Origin: Ciona intestinalis
Taxonomy: Eukaryota > Chordata > Ascidiacea > Phlebobranchia > Cionidae
Direction of reading: 5' to 3'
Assembly: GCF_000224145.3 (NCBI RefSeq)
Contig: NC_020176.2
Coordinates: 3,369,826 to 3,433,825 of the forward strand
DNA length: 64,000 bases
Shown here: piece after piece, positions 1-13,600 of the stretch
Layout of the letters: the number at the start of each line of letters is the position of its first letter
Numbering within the stretch: position 1 is the first letter of the stretch
Translations under genes and position numbers: made by a program
The notes under the pieces: generated by a model
Database searches by the model: none
What the model saw: only the letters and a program-made list of their open reading frames with translations
Told to the model about the DNA's origin: nothing

Positions 1-197
1 CATCTGCGGCCTCAGTTTACGTCAGTTTTGAATTTGTTTCAGTCGTTATATTACTGGCTAACAGTTCTTGGAATTTTTTTATCTACAACGCAAGAAATGA
101 AAGTTTTAAAACAGCAACGCGTCAGCTTTTCAAGGTTCCCGAAAGTATTTCCAATACAGCTCGGGTTTCAGCTACTACTGTGACTACGGCAAACTAA
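1..197 (+). CDS. C-terminal end of a class A (rhodopsin-like) GPCR, 5' part outside window
   Basis: An open frame runs from the window edge to TAA at 195-197. It encodes a hydrophobic stretch ending NSSWNFFIYNARN, followed by a basic amphipathic run (SFKTATRQLF) and a short Ser/Thr-rich tail ending TTVTTAN. This is the pattern of transmembrane helix 7 plus helix 8 of a rhodopsin-family receptor, with NSSxNFxIY in place of the usual NPxxY. The variant is common in peptide and orphan receptors. An AG at 41-42 preceded by a weak pyrimidine tract could be the true exon start, but the frame upstream is also hydrophobic and open, so I keep it as coding. Ligand class cannot be told from 64 residues. 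Confidence 0.6.
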   Translation, partial: SAASVYVSFEFVSVVILLANSSWNFFIYNARNESFKTATRQLFKVPESISNTARVSATTVTTAN

Positions 198-1675
198 ACG
201 CTTTCTTTTGTTTGTGTTTTTTTTTAAACGTTTTCGAAATGATGTTTAGCGTTAGTCGTTTTGGATTTCTTTTGTTAATTCACCGTTGATGTTTCGTTTT
301 TCCCAATTTCCCAAAACGAAGCGTGTATTTGTCTGTTGTGGGTAACTGAATACATTTAATTGTTCTTATGCAAAATGTGGCGTTGTTTTTCCTATGCTAG
401 GTTAATATAAACGTTGTACTGAATTCCTATGTATATCAAAAGTATATATAAGACAACATTCAAAGCAGTCGTGTGCCATGCCGTTTATGCTTTAATGCGA
501 CCGTAGCGAGAGAAAATGAAAGATCACCGACAAATTTAGGATTAAAGTTCTGTTGTAAGCATGCCATATATTTTAAAGGATTTTAAAAGATACGTTGACA
601 GTGTGTATTGGCAAACCGTTAGCTGTACCACTAAAACTCAAGTTTATCAAAAGGTTATAAACATGTTTAAATGAAAAATGAGTTTCGAAAAATAGGTTAT
701 TTTTTAAAATAATACTGAATAGAGTACATACTTTCACAGGCCACCTACGGAGTTCTCTTGTGTATTCATAACTTTCTTTGTGGTGACGCTTAGGAATTTA
801 AGCTACGCTGAATGCTACAAAACCGTAACAGTTCAACTAAAACGTGATTTTGTCTTAGATTTATATTGTGTAATAGGGCGGGAGAAGGCAGGACACCTTT
901 AGCACATGATATCCAAATTTTCTGATCGTGTATTAAACAATTAACGACCGTATATCTTGGAGTCGTGAGAATACAATTTTATAATTCTTTAAATGTTATT
1001 TTTACTACCAAATGGGAAAAGAAAATATAGAAAGAAAAAGTGTCGCACCTTTTTCCAACCTACTATATTTGTATATAGATTCCTTTAAAATGCAAAAATA
1101 TCAAGTTAAAACATAAAAAAAAACTGTTTTTACGAAAGCGCATAAACAGGCGAAAATTAACAACTATTCAAAAATAATTAGAAAATAGTCGTAGCGGAAC
1201 GCCGGTAAGTAATATGGATAATATGAACGGAGAAATGCTCAAAGCTCTCTGCCCCTTTTTCTCGAAGCGTTATATAAATATGCGTGCCTATACCTGTTTT
1301 TAGGGGGTACAGATTAGAGCTTGGAAAAGCGTTGCAGTTAAGATATAAGTGCTGTTTAAAAGAAGACAGAATCAAAGACTGTGGTTTCATAAAATCTAAA
1401 TTAAATTAAAGTATAAGTGATGGGTAGAATGGTTTATGTTTTATTGCCCCATTTCTTAGGAAATATATAAAAAAATACATAAACATTTAAATTTACCCGT
1501 ATATCCTCTTGTCTCTTAAAGAGCGTTTTTATTTGTCAAAAACCCCCCCCCCCGGGGAAACATTATGTGTTAATGGTATCTATATCTTACCCCGCTGTAC
1601 TATACATTAAATTAATCCCTTATTTTTGAAGATTCTGTTTTACTATCTCGTGCATATTAACTGCCGAGGTAGAAA
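198..1675. other. Intergenic stretch between GPCR end and large secreted-protein gene
   Basis: AT-rich DNA with no coding stretch I can support. It holds one MITE copy (871-1069) and a run of about 12 C followed by GGGG near 1543-1557. It must contain the 3' UTR of the GPCR and the 5' region of the gene starting at 1676. Confidence 0.5.
871..1069. mobile_element. MITE, about 200 bp, full length but diverged
   Basis: It starts TAATAGGGCGGGAGAAGGCA and ends CCAACCTACTATA. The ends are inverted copies of each other, with the internal landmarks shared by the family (GATCGTGTxTTAAACAATTAAC, GTCGTGAGAATAC, TACTACCAAATGGGA). No coding capacity. It is more diverged than the copies at 10691 or 58459, so probably older. 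Confidence 0.75.
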
Positions 1676-4600
1676 ATGGCAGCATTCCAAATTTTGTTTT
1701 GCTTTCTGCTGCTTGGATTTCTGCATGCGTCCGGCCAGGTAAAATGTTGCGTAACATGTCTGTACTATATAATAGTTTTGTGTTAGAAGATTTATGTTTT
1801 GACTCACTTTTATCGGCCCAGTTGGGGGTAAACAAATAATACTTAGTCTTAAAGGATTGCATTACAATATCCCCGCGCCTCTAAAGTAGCGTTATTATTA
1901 GTTAATTCAAAATACGATCAGAGAATATTAGATATTATTATGCTAACTGTATACTTATAACCCTACAGTACTTTATATACACGTGTTAAAAGATTCCTTT
2001 ATCATTAGACAACATGCGCTGTACAGCCACCTTCAACAACAACATTTAAAGCCGTGTTGCTGGAAAATCTGGTGAATGTAACTCGCGCGCACTTTGTCAA
2101 AAACTCTGTAGGCGCTGATGGGTTTTCCAAAGTAAATGCGGATCAAAAATACGAACTGTTCGATCTCTTTGCTGCACGATATGATAACTCGGCTTCCACG
2201 CAAGCGTAAGTGCATTTACTTTAAATACAAATATGACAGTTCATATGTTTGTCGTTTATTCCCTTCTTTACATGTATTGAAGTGAAGCGATCTAGCCATC
2301 GTTTTCGTGTTAACGACTGTCGTTGCCACGCCACGCATGGTTCAATAAGTCACATTCATTCAGATTTCTTGCCGGATTTTTGGACATTCTCTATTCCACG
2401 CCGACGCCAACAACAACTGAATCACATCTTTCCAAGGTAGTTGAGTTGATAAAAATTGGCGACGTTGATTCGGCGCGAGTTGAAACTCGCAACGCAATAG
2501 CGGCTGGAATGCGTTCAAACCACATGCTCAACGCAACAAATAAAGATCGATTGACTATGGCAGAAGCACACGCTTTGGCTATGCTGCTGGATACGATTTT
2601 TAACACCATTCGTTCAGAATTAAGTAAGGACTCTTTACAGCTACTTAAACAGTATTTTGTTTTCTAAAATATAGGTATGAATTTATGTTTGTATAGCTGT
2701 TTTATAAATCATATTTTGATTTAAAATAATAAATAAATAAATAAATCTTATAATAGCACAGGTATTAAACCGTATTTTGAACAAAGCCTAATTAACGTGT
2801 ATAGTATTGTGCGGTAAACGTTGGCACAAAATATCCCATATTTCCTGGTCGTGTTTTTAACAACCATATAGTAGAGTGGGGGAAGATGGGACACCTTTTC
2901 ATTCCTTTTTCGAAACTTATTTGGTAGTAAACAAAAAACAATCAAAGAATTATAAAACCGTATCCTCATGACTACCATGGTCCGTAGTTAATTGTTTAAA
3001 ACACGATCAGGATATTTGAATACTTTGTGTCAAAGGTGTCCCATCTTCTCCCACTCTGCTACATTTAGTATAGGACGATAAAAGAGAATAAAAACACGAA
3101 CCCCCTTACACCCTAACCTACTAAAAAATCATAATTATAACTTTTCAAGTCATATTTTTTATTCCGCTTATATACAACAACCTCACTGCTTAAATTTTCC
3201 ATCCTAAACAGTGTTTCCTGATATTTTTCTGTCCAGGCACCAGAAACTTTGAAGTGTATCTCTCACTAAAAGTCGGCAGCACTCTCGCCTTTGCAATCGA
3301 CACCACAGGCAGCATGTCGGGCGAAATCAACGCTGCCAAGTCTCGTGTATCTGCTATTATTAACGAAACCACAGGAACGACAGACCAACCGCTTTTCTTC
3401 GTTCTCAGTGAATTCAACGACCCAAGTAAGTGCATGAAACCTCCCTTAACGACTGTTTTATGTCATGTGTCATTTTTACATCATGTGTCATGATTATACC
3501 ATGCTTTTGTCATGTTTATGTCATGCCTATGAAATGTTTATGTCATTTGTATGTATTGTGTCATATTTATGTCATGTTTATGCCATGTTTATGTCATGTT
3601 TATATAAGTAGCAGATTTTTTCTAATCAGTCTTGTAGCTTAATTTTTGTAACCACACCTTTCATCGTACACGCCATGGATACTCTTCTGGGGTAATGAGC
3701 CAAAACTGGCCTAAATCCCAGGTATTCAACAAAAAGCCTCACCCATGTAGAATACGCTATACAGTTTTTAATATTGGCGACGTGCGTAGGCGTTCCAGCG
3801 GTATACGTACATACTTCTTTTACCGGTAAAAGCCAGCATGTTCCGGTTAATTTCCGCCAAACGCAATTCAGTCTGCGTTCTGCATTTTTCGGGGAAATAT
3901 ATTTTTAAATCGACCTTTTTTTAATTTTTCGGAGAATTATATTTAAGAACTTAATTTCTTTTTTATATTTCGATGAAAATTATATTTTTAAACACTATTG
4001 TTTTCCAATAGGGGTGGGACCGACGCTAGCCACTACATCACCGACAGCTATTCTGACTGGTTTGAATGCCTTGAGAGCATCGGGTGGAGGTGACGAGCCG
4101 GAACTTGCGCTTGCTGGAATATATAATGCTCTCATTGCAAGCACCAAGAGGTACATTTGCCATTATGACGGCGCCGTGTGTATATGCAATTATAATTGCA
4201 CCGTGTAAAGGAGGTTCATGCATTTGGCCCGAAGTTGATGGGTTCAAGGTTCACTGCTGCTGCTATTGTGGGTTTATAAGCAATTGCTCCAACCTAGTAA
4301 TCCATTATAGGTTGTTCAACTATTCAGCCATAGTTTAAAAAATTTCTCTCAAAAATTCATTACCCATAAAGTTACACATATGTGGGAGTTCATAAGCGAC
4401 ACAAAGTGTGTGAAATAGAACACACGTTTTAGGACGACTGTCGTTGCCTGCCACGCGAGGATAAACTAACGATTTACTTAGAACGAAAAATACTTTTTTA
4501 CCAGCCATTTTCTTGTACAATTTTTTAATCTTCTACAATAATCACATTCCGTATTTTTAGATCTGTCGTTTTCATGATCACGGACGCCACGGCAAAAGAT

Positions 4601-7600
4601 GTAAACTTGGAAACGAGAGTCATTGCCCAAAGCGTGATACGAAAAATCCGGGTTGGTAGAAATTATATTTGTATTTTATATTGCTGTTGCTTAGGTGTTG
4701 TAGTAAACTAGAACTATAAAGGAATCGTTCGGAATGGTTCTATAAAGTTGGTAACCCGTAAGTGGGAATGAACTGTATGAAACAGAGCACGCGTATTATA
4801 ACAGCTGCCATTGTCCTACCACGTGAAGATAAATAAATAAAAATATTCTTTTAATTTAAAATATATTTACGTATCTATTCTATCCTTTTATATAGATTGT
4901 TTCCCTTCTCACGAAAAATCTCCCGTCCGCTGCTGGGTTTCCACTTTACAACCGAATTTCCTCCAGTTCAGGTGGATTGGTGACAGTTACGAGCAAGAGT
5001 GATATTACAGGAACATCTCAACTGTTCAGGGCATTAACCGAGCAAGGACAAGTAATTAAGCTTAAACAACACTTTACTAAATATAAAATTTATTTTTTGA
5101 TGTCAGCTTAGTGGGCGTGTTTTGCAAGATGCTTAACGGCGATTGCTTCAAACCCAGTTAGTCCCTTATGGGTTGTCTGAATTTTCAGGCATAAATTTAT
5201 TACAAAAAAATGAAAAAAGTTTTTACAAAATAAACACCTAGCATGAACGTTGTGTACGTGGTAACTCGTAAGTGGGCACAGGGCGTGTAAACCAGAACAT
5301 TTGTGGTATAACAATATCGTTGCCTTGTCGCGCTACAATAAATAAGTTTCATTCACGGGTATATAATAGGTTGAGGTAAAAAGGTCTGTGTTTTTTCTCA
5401 TTTGACGTCACATTTGTTGTAAACAGAGAATATTTACAGAATTATGTAACTGTATCCTCACGACTGTATTTTTCCAGGTAAAATTAAAGATCGCTTTGAA
5501 CGTAACAGCTCAAAACTCAAGCTTTGTTATGGACAGTACCATAACCAGGGTCACTATTCTGCTAACGAGGACAAGTTTAACAGGAAATCTTAACGTTGCC
5601 TCCATTACGAATCCTGCAGGTAAATATCTACTACTGTGTGTGGTATCTTAATTTATATTTTAATGTTCCAAGGAGCATTTGCATAACTATATACCAATTT
5701 GTTACGACTCCATCTGTTATAGTAAGATTGGGGATAATGGGACACCTTTTCATCATAGTTTCTCGACTCATTTGGTAGTAAACAAAGGATACTCAATGAA
5801 CTGTAAAACTGTATCCCAACGACTCCCATTATAGAATGTTTAATTGGTAACTGTTTAAAATACAATCACTATATTTGAATATTATATGTTAAAAGTGTCC
5901 CGTCTTCCCCACCATGTTATATTCGATCATTAAAGGCAATGGGTCAAATCAATCGGTACAAACCCCACATCCCATGACGTGCCGAGCCGTAGCACCTCAC
6001 ACACACACATATACAAAGTACATTCGATCATTCCTAATATTTATTTGCTGTACTTTGTTGTTTAGGCTCTGTCGGTTTCAAGGAACTCGTCAACAACGAT
6101 GGTTTAGTTCTTATCCAATTAAACAGTACCGTACCCGGAAAATACTTCATTAACTTGGTTGAAGAAATTAGCTTCTCGTGAGTAAAGAAACATTTTACAA
6201 AAAAAAAAAAATTTTATATTTAATTATTACGTTTACAATTTTTAGAATTGTTGATGTTTTTGCAATTTTGAAAAAGTATTTTTATTTTCAATTCTTTACT
6301 TTAGATTGGAGGTGTCTGGATCCAGCGTTTTTGGTGGCCTCCCGACTGTATTTGAAGTCGAAAACGTAACTGGAGCGTTCGTGCACAATAATCAAGCAAG
6401 AGCAGGTAACCCTTTGTGTATAGCTTCTGTAAAAACGATATTTATTTATTTAGCGCTATAAGGATAAGGTCTGTATAGAACACGCCTGGGTACAAGGCGT
6501 GGCAAAGCTATTGAATTATATTGGCAAAAATTCGGTGTGACGTAGGTAAGTCTTTTAACTGTATTGAAGCTTAAACTGTTGCAAGAATTTTCAAGCGTGG
6601 GCGAAAACTTTTTTCTGCGTCAGCACGCAAGATAAACAAGCGTGACGCATGGTAGAATATGTCTCTACGCTGACAGCGAGACAGGTCTACGTGACTAAAA
6701 TACTGGGTGATATATACATGACGTAACGCTGGTGGTACTTATACGTGATGCTATGCACAGAGCTTTGGGTCATTATTTCACTCCTATGTTTGAGTGTAAA
6801 AACAAGGGCTGCATTTTTGAACAGCCACGCATTTTTACCTGTACTTTTAATATATGTGCACACGTGCGTGTTAAAACACGAACGCATTTCTGCCATGATT
6901 TTTAATCTGTACTTTTGATCTAAAAAGCAGACTGGCATTTTTAGCAGCGACGCGTTTTAATCTATATACTTTATTACTTTTCCTCCTCCATGGCGTGCTG
7001 TTGTATATATATCGACTGTCGTTTTGCTAACTCCCCTCTATCTTAGTTTAAACTAATTTGATCCTCGCTGTCATATTCCAAAGATAATTAAATCAATGAA
7101 AGCCAACCCTTTTCGTCCGGCTGTGTGCGACTCTTTATAATTGGCGGTGTTTAAGTGCGCCAATTCCGGCCGAACGGGAGTTAAATCTTCGATGTTAAAA
7201 ACGATCAAGACATTAGACTTCTTCAACAAAAGTACACCTTTGCTGCTACAAAATAAGTAACGAACAAACTTGTTCGCCTAAATTATCACCTCTTTATTGT
7301 AAGAAAACACAAGCCATAAAGTGGTGATATCCAAACTGTTTTCCAGGCAATGAAGCTCATATCGTGGTTGACATGTTCGGGGATCTCAGGGGAACACAAC
7401 TAGAAGATATTTGTTTGATGACACCGGACTTTACACTCATTCAAGCAATTCCAGTGGCTAGATGTGGTAACGGTTTAGAAGAATACAGAACCATACCAAC
7501 TTTCACAATACCAACGCAACCATTCTTAATCGTAAGTGAACTGTAAAAAATAAGTTAAATATAGGTATTTTTTCTGCCGCCGTTGGTCACTGGTTTGAAG

Positions 7601-10600
7601 GATCACACTGTAACCATGGAGTAACAGGTTCGATTTTCGATGCTGCTATACCATTGTAGGCGTGTGTCTTTAAAAAAGACATTAAATTATATTTGCTCCA
7701 ACTCAGTTGTTAGTCGTCACCAATAAATTGTCCAAGTTGTTAGTCATATCATGGCCTACTCAATACATTGAGTAGGCCATGGTCATATAAATAAAACAAT
7801 AACCTACTATGTGGTAACTCAAGACAGCAGGAGATGTACGAAACAGAACACCCGTGTTATAACGCCTGTCGTTGCCCTACCACGCGATAATATAGTAGGG
7901 TGGGGGATGATGGGACACCTGTTCATTCTATTTTCTCTTCAAAATTGGTAATATTCAAAAAATTATGAAACTGTATATTCACAACTCCCATGCACCGTTG
8001 TTAATTGTTTAAAACACGATCAGGATATTTGGATATTATGTGCTAAAGGTGTCCCATCTTCTCCCACCCCACTATACATAAGTTACATCCATTCATTCAC
8101 TCATTGAATAAGTAACACGAAATTTGAAATCTACGTTAATTTAATCTTAAAACGGAAATTGTAATATAACTTTTGGGTGTGGTATTAGCATAAACAGTAC
8201 CATACAAGTTCAACGGCGACGCGCCTTTAATAATTAATAGATATCAAAACATTCTAATTTTAGAAGCAGGTTGGAAGGGAGTTCAAAATCCCATTCATTG
8301 CAAATGGAATATCCAATCATTCATTGTTAACCTTTTCGTTTTATATTGAGCATTCAAACTCATGTGTCTTTGGACAATGCGTGATACCGTTAATATTACA
8401 CACTAATACATCATCGGGCATTATGTATTATACCACGGTTCCAATGAATACACATGAAAACTCCTACGCTAAAAAGTCGTTTTCTATACTTAATAATAGA
8501 ATTCTGTGCTTTGAAATTAATATTTTTCCTTTTCAGTTACTTCTTGGGAAAAATAATGTGACCGGTGAAAAGTTTCACCGAGTTGATCCCTGCATTATTA
8601 CGCCCCTGGTGGCCAATTACCAAATAGACCCGATTCCCGACCAAGTTATTGATTCCGGTTCAGTTATCACCGTAAGTTATAACACCAGTTTTACCAATTA
8701 AAGTCACATTAGTAGTTATACAGTACTACACATTTTAACTTTTAGGTGGTGTTGCATATGCTCTGCTCTAACAATTAAACGGGCTTTTACTAATATAACT
8801 TGTCAGCTTTACACATAGAAACAAACATAATCGCCTGCGAAGTGACATATACGTGATAGCCTACTCTATTAGCCAGGCGAGAATAATATAGGAAACATTC
8901 TCTAAAACTTAATCTTTTGCGAGTTTAGCAGCCACACTTTTATTTGATGCTTTAATTTGAATAAATTCTGCCCGCGTAGAGTTTTTACCGACTGTCGTTT
9001 TGCTGCTAATCCACTTCTCTTAACTGTTTAAATTATTCTGATCTTTGTTACTATGAAAAATAAAATCTATGTAATGTAATACAGGTTTCCACGAAATTTA
9101 CTAACAACGACTTGGCAGATACATTTACATTCGATGTTTCCGATTCAAGGCAATACGTCCAATCCTGGACCCCAGGAAGCGGGTAAAAATAAATCAACAG
9201 ATTTCCAGTTCTTTTGTAAATTTTATTTGTAAACTAATGTCAGTATATAAGAAACTATATAGCCCGACGTTGCAAAGTAGTTAACGCGTCTGTGGGTACA
9301 TGTGTATCTTTTGGCATGACCTGCACGGCAATTTCTTCACTCCAATGGTTGATCATGAGTTGACTAAGCTGTCAGCCATACACTACAAAAAAAAACGATC
9401 ATAAAACATTTGAAAAAATAATTACCCACAAAGTTGCATACGTGGTAGCTCGTAAGCGTACACGAGTTGTATAAACGGAATTATGCTATAACGACTATCG
9501 CTGCCCCGCCACGTCAGGATAAAGCAAGTTACATTTATTTTCATGCAGCGTCACGACTTCTATCGCAAAGAGTGTAAATCGCAATGTTCGAATCACAATT
9601 AGCGTTCCTAGCACCGCTGAAAACGATGTTATCAGTAAAGTAACGGTGATTGCAACTGCTCAGAATGGGAAAGAATTCGTCTTTACTACTTTCAATGTTA
9701 TAGTCAGAAATGTTAAAGTCGTGAAGGTATGTATGGCTATACGTGTGTATCAACACGAATATATTGCATGGCAATGAATACCAAATGGATTTTTCACGCG
9801 ACCCGTGACCATTGGTTTTTACGCTATGTGGTTCACGTGTGCTGTACCTGAATTTCAACGCGAGACACTGGTCGTTTTTTACTAGAATTTGTCACCAATT
9901 AAATGTACATGTAGGCTACTTTTTTAATGTTCCCCAAAATATAACACAAACCACAAGGTTACATACGTGGTAACTCGTAAGCGGACACGAGGTGTTTAAA
10001 ACGGAACATCCGTGTTATAACCAATGTCGTTTTCACATTACGCGTGAATACATAGTTTTCATTCATTCAAATGCGGTTTGATAAGCAGCGCATTGATTTA
10101 TTGGAAACATAATACAACACTGTGCCCTGTATACATCAGCATTATGATTTGTTTTAATCAAACATAATACCATCTTACCGTAACGTTTTCCGACGCACAG
10201 TGTCCAACTTTGATTGCCCCATCTGGCGGGAGTCTGAGTTGCAGTAAATTTAACGCTGAGGGATCCATATGCCAAGTTGTCTGTGAACCAGACTATGTGA
10301 TTGACGGTGCTCAACAAACGAACTGCACTAATGGCTCGTGGACATTCAACAATTTAAAATGCAGATTTGTCGGTAAATATTGTGAAAATGTTTTTGTTTC
10401 ATCTTCCCTGACTAATCTATATATATTATATATTTATCCACAATTGTGGTATTTTATAAGGATTGTCCATTTGTCCATTCTTGTTTTCTTTATGTTCTTC
10501 GATTTTCACAATCAACACGTATATTATGTAGCTTTTAATCTTTTCAACAAACATTTGCATACTTGAAAGTTGTAAATTGTGTTTTATAAGAAGTTTTAAG

Positions 10601-13600
10601 GTTTTTGTTATATTTATTCACACTTTTTCCAATAACACTGTAATCTGATTTTTTGTGATGTTAATTCTCACATCTTCTTGATGTTAATTAAATAGGGTGG
10701 GGGAAGATGGGACACCTTTAGCACATAATATCCAAATATCCCGATCGTGTTTTAAACAATTAACAACGAACTATTGGAGTCGTGAGGATGTAGTTTTATA
10801 AACCTTTAAATGTTCGTTGTTTACTATCAAATGGTACGTAAAAATAGAGTTAAAAGGTTCCATCTTCCCCCACCGTACTGTATGACTTTCGTTATTATAA
10901 TATAATAATATATAAATATATAATATAAATCCCTCAAAAACAATAGTGAAGCTCTTATTATTATTTAAGAAAGAAAATAAGAGATTAACAGATAAAAATA
11001 AAATTTAGCTATTCATAACTTGATAACTATGTTTTATTACTAAATCCTTGAGTAATAAATTGCAGGCAAAAAACAATGCAAAGTGTCTGGAGATCCTCAC
11101 TACACCACATTTGATGGCAAGAGATATGATTTTCAAGGCACATGTATTTATCAAACAGTAAAAACTACATTCAACTCAACGCGAGGACGTTTAGAACCAT
11201 TTTCAATCTTAGTAAGTATTTTCATTATACATGCCCATATATATATACTATTTTTCATGGTTGTCAAAATTGTCAGCCATGCATTGAAACGAGAGACTCT
11301 ATAAAAATTATCATGCATAAAGTTACATATGTAGTAACTGGTAAGCAGGCATGGGGTGTATGGAACAAAACTGTTGTACAATTGTGCTAAGAACTGAGGT
11401 ATGGTTTTCATTTATGTGAGTATAAAGTTTTATTAATTTGAACAGGTTGAAAATGAATTGAGATCTAAATCGTTTCGAAAAGTTTCTTGGTTCAGAAGAG
11501 CATTTATTGACATCAAAGGCACATTAATCGTTTTCAGAAAACGAAGAAAAATTTCGGTAATTATTTTTCTTCCTAAAATAATATATGAATAATGAATATA
11601 TTATATAAATAAATCATTGAAACCAGTATACTTGTACATTGTGTTGCCACACGTGTGTTATACAGAATACTGAATGTCCTGGAACATTAGGACAAATAAG
11701 TTCCGTTCATTCACTAATAAGTGTATTATATTTTAGGTTGATGGCATCTTAGTTAATGTACCAATTCAAATTGAGGTAGACAGTGCGAATATAGTGAATA
11801 TTAACCAGCGTGGTAGCCTGGTTGTTTTAACAACTTCGTTTGGGCTTACTATCACTTACGATGGCAATGCAAGATTCATTATCACATTATCAGGCTCATA
11901 CGCAAACTTAGTAACAGGTATATTATGTATATTATATATATAAAGTCTTTTTATTTAGCTTACTGTTATATTCTAGAAGCTGTATTTAACAACACAAACG
12001 AAATTTTAGGATTTGCAAGTTAGCAAAATTGGTAGAAGCAGAGGCTTTGCATAAATGTAATGTTACACGCAAGTTGCAACACTTTTAAAAATTTAAAACA
12101 GTTTTTACCAATTTTAGAACCTTTTATACTTAAAATTATTGGTTCTGGTTAAGCTGTTACATAATACCGCCTAAAACCCACTTTTGTGTAACAGGCTTGT
12201 GTGGTAATATCAATGGTAATGAAAATGATGACCTTCGTTTGGCAAGCAATCATTCAATTCTTGCAAATCCAAATAAGTTTGGCAATAGTTACAAAGTGGG
12301 TGGATGGAGTGCAGGGTGAGTTCAGAGTTGTACATACTGGTTTTTCGTTTTAAAAAAATCTTGGGTGTCATTGTTTAAGCACTTTCGTTACGGCCATGCT
12401 GGAAACTTCTTGCTTTGAGGAAAAAGCGAGTTATAAATTCATTGCCAAAAAGTGTAAAAATGCTGTTTCACACCATAGTTGTACCCGATAAAAGGACATT
12501 TTAGTAAGCATATACAAATTTTGGGCATAAAATAAGTGTTGAATAAAAAAAACAAAAACAACAAGACATAAAATTCGTGTTTTTCCTAAAAAAATAAATT
12601 ATTTTTATCACTAGGTGTCAGGATGGAGATCCTAATGACGCAGATGGTAACTGTATAGAAGCGAACAACTACAGAAATTTGTGTAATGTGGTGGATGGAA
12701 GTTGTTTCACTGAATGTAGAGCTGGGATTAAAACGCCTGATATTGTTCAAGTGAGTTCTAGATGTTGCTACCATTGTCAGTGTGTGTGTTATTAAGCAAG
12801 ACATTAAGCTGCAATCGCTCCAACCCAGTTGGCGTATGTGTTCATGGGCAAGAAAATAAATGGCTATGCTTTAACCCAGTGGTCTTTTATGGGTTGTCCA
12901 GATTGTCAGCCATATAATCACTTACAAAGTTACATCTGTGGTAACTGGTAACTCGTAAACTTACACGCGGTGTGTGAAACAAAAGACCTGTGGGATAATG
13001 ACTAGCGTTTTTGGGTCAAGCCAGTATCTAAATTGTTAGACTTTTAAAGTTTGATGTGTCGCAAACAGACTTAAGACAAAATGTGCTGTGGACACTAAAA
13101 AACAATCCCCACATTACAGGACTGTGTGTTTGACATGTGTGTTACATCTGGAGACCTTCAAGCATTGGAAGAAGCTGTAGCAGATTATGCGGATTCATGC
13201 CAAGAAAATGGATTCAAAATTTGTGACTGGAGAAAAATCACAAAAACACGTATGTTGGCAATTTGTTATATTTGTTACAACCCTTAATTGCCGTTCCAAA
13301 ACATTTTAAACCTTAACTTTTACTCAACAACACCCAAGCCGTATAGTCATATTCTAAGTGGGTGAGATCTTACAGCAGGGCATGCCTTCGGATCTGTGAT
13401 TTAGGTCAACCCTTTTTTTTACTGTGTGTCGGTCTTTTGCTAAAAACTTTTTAAAAAATTACGGGTGAATGATTTAGCTAACAGCAAAAATACACTTTGT
13501 GTTCATAATTTAACCAAATCCACACAAAATTATTTTGTAAAAAATGACTTAATATAAACTTAATTTGTTTTAACAGCGAAAAACTGTCAGCCAAACGCGC

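Larger units (their letters stand above)
7570..8110 (+). mobile_element. SINE copy split by a MITE insertion (nested)
   Basis: SINE landmarks run from 7570 (CACTGGTTTGAAGG, box-B-like GTTCGATTTTC) to CCTACCACGCGATAA at 7890. They resume at about 8079 with AAGTTACATCCATTCATTC, the normal continuation of the SINE tail. The MITE occupies 7891-8076, and a 15-bp-arm palindrome sits at 7750-7781. Confidence 0.7.

Noticed and set aside
3430-3642. Open frame rich in Met, Cys, His, Val
   Set aside because: It is a translation of the TGTCATGTTTA minisatellite and lies in an intron.
8265-8536. A long open frame upstream of exon 12 that stays in phase with it
   Set aside because: Splicing exon 11 (ends 7531) straight to 8537 gives a continuous, family-like [13 protein letters not shown] junction, and a good TTTTCAG acceptor sits at 8536. 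The upstream open frame looks like chance, though a retained form cannot be excluded.
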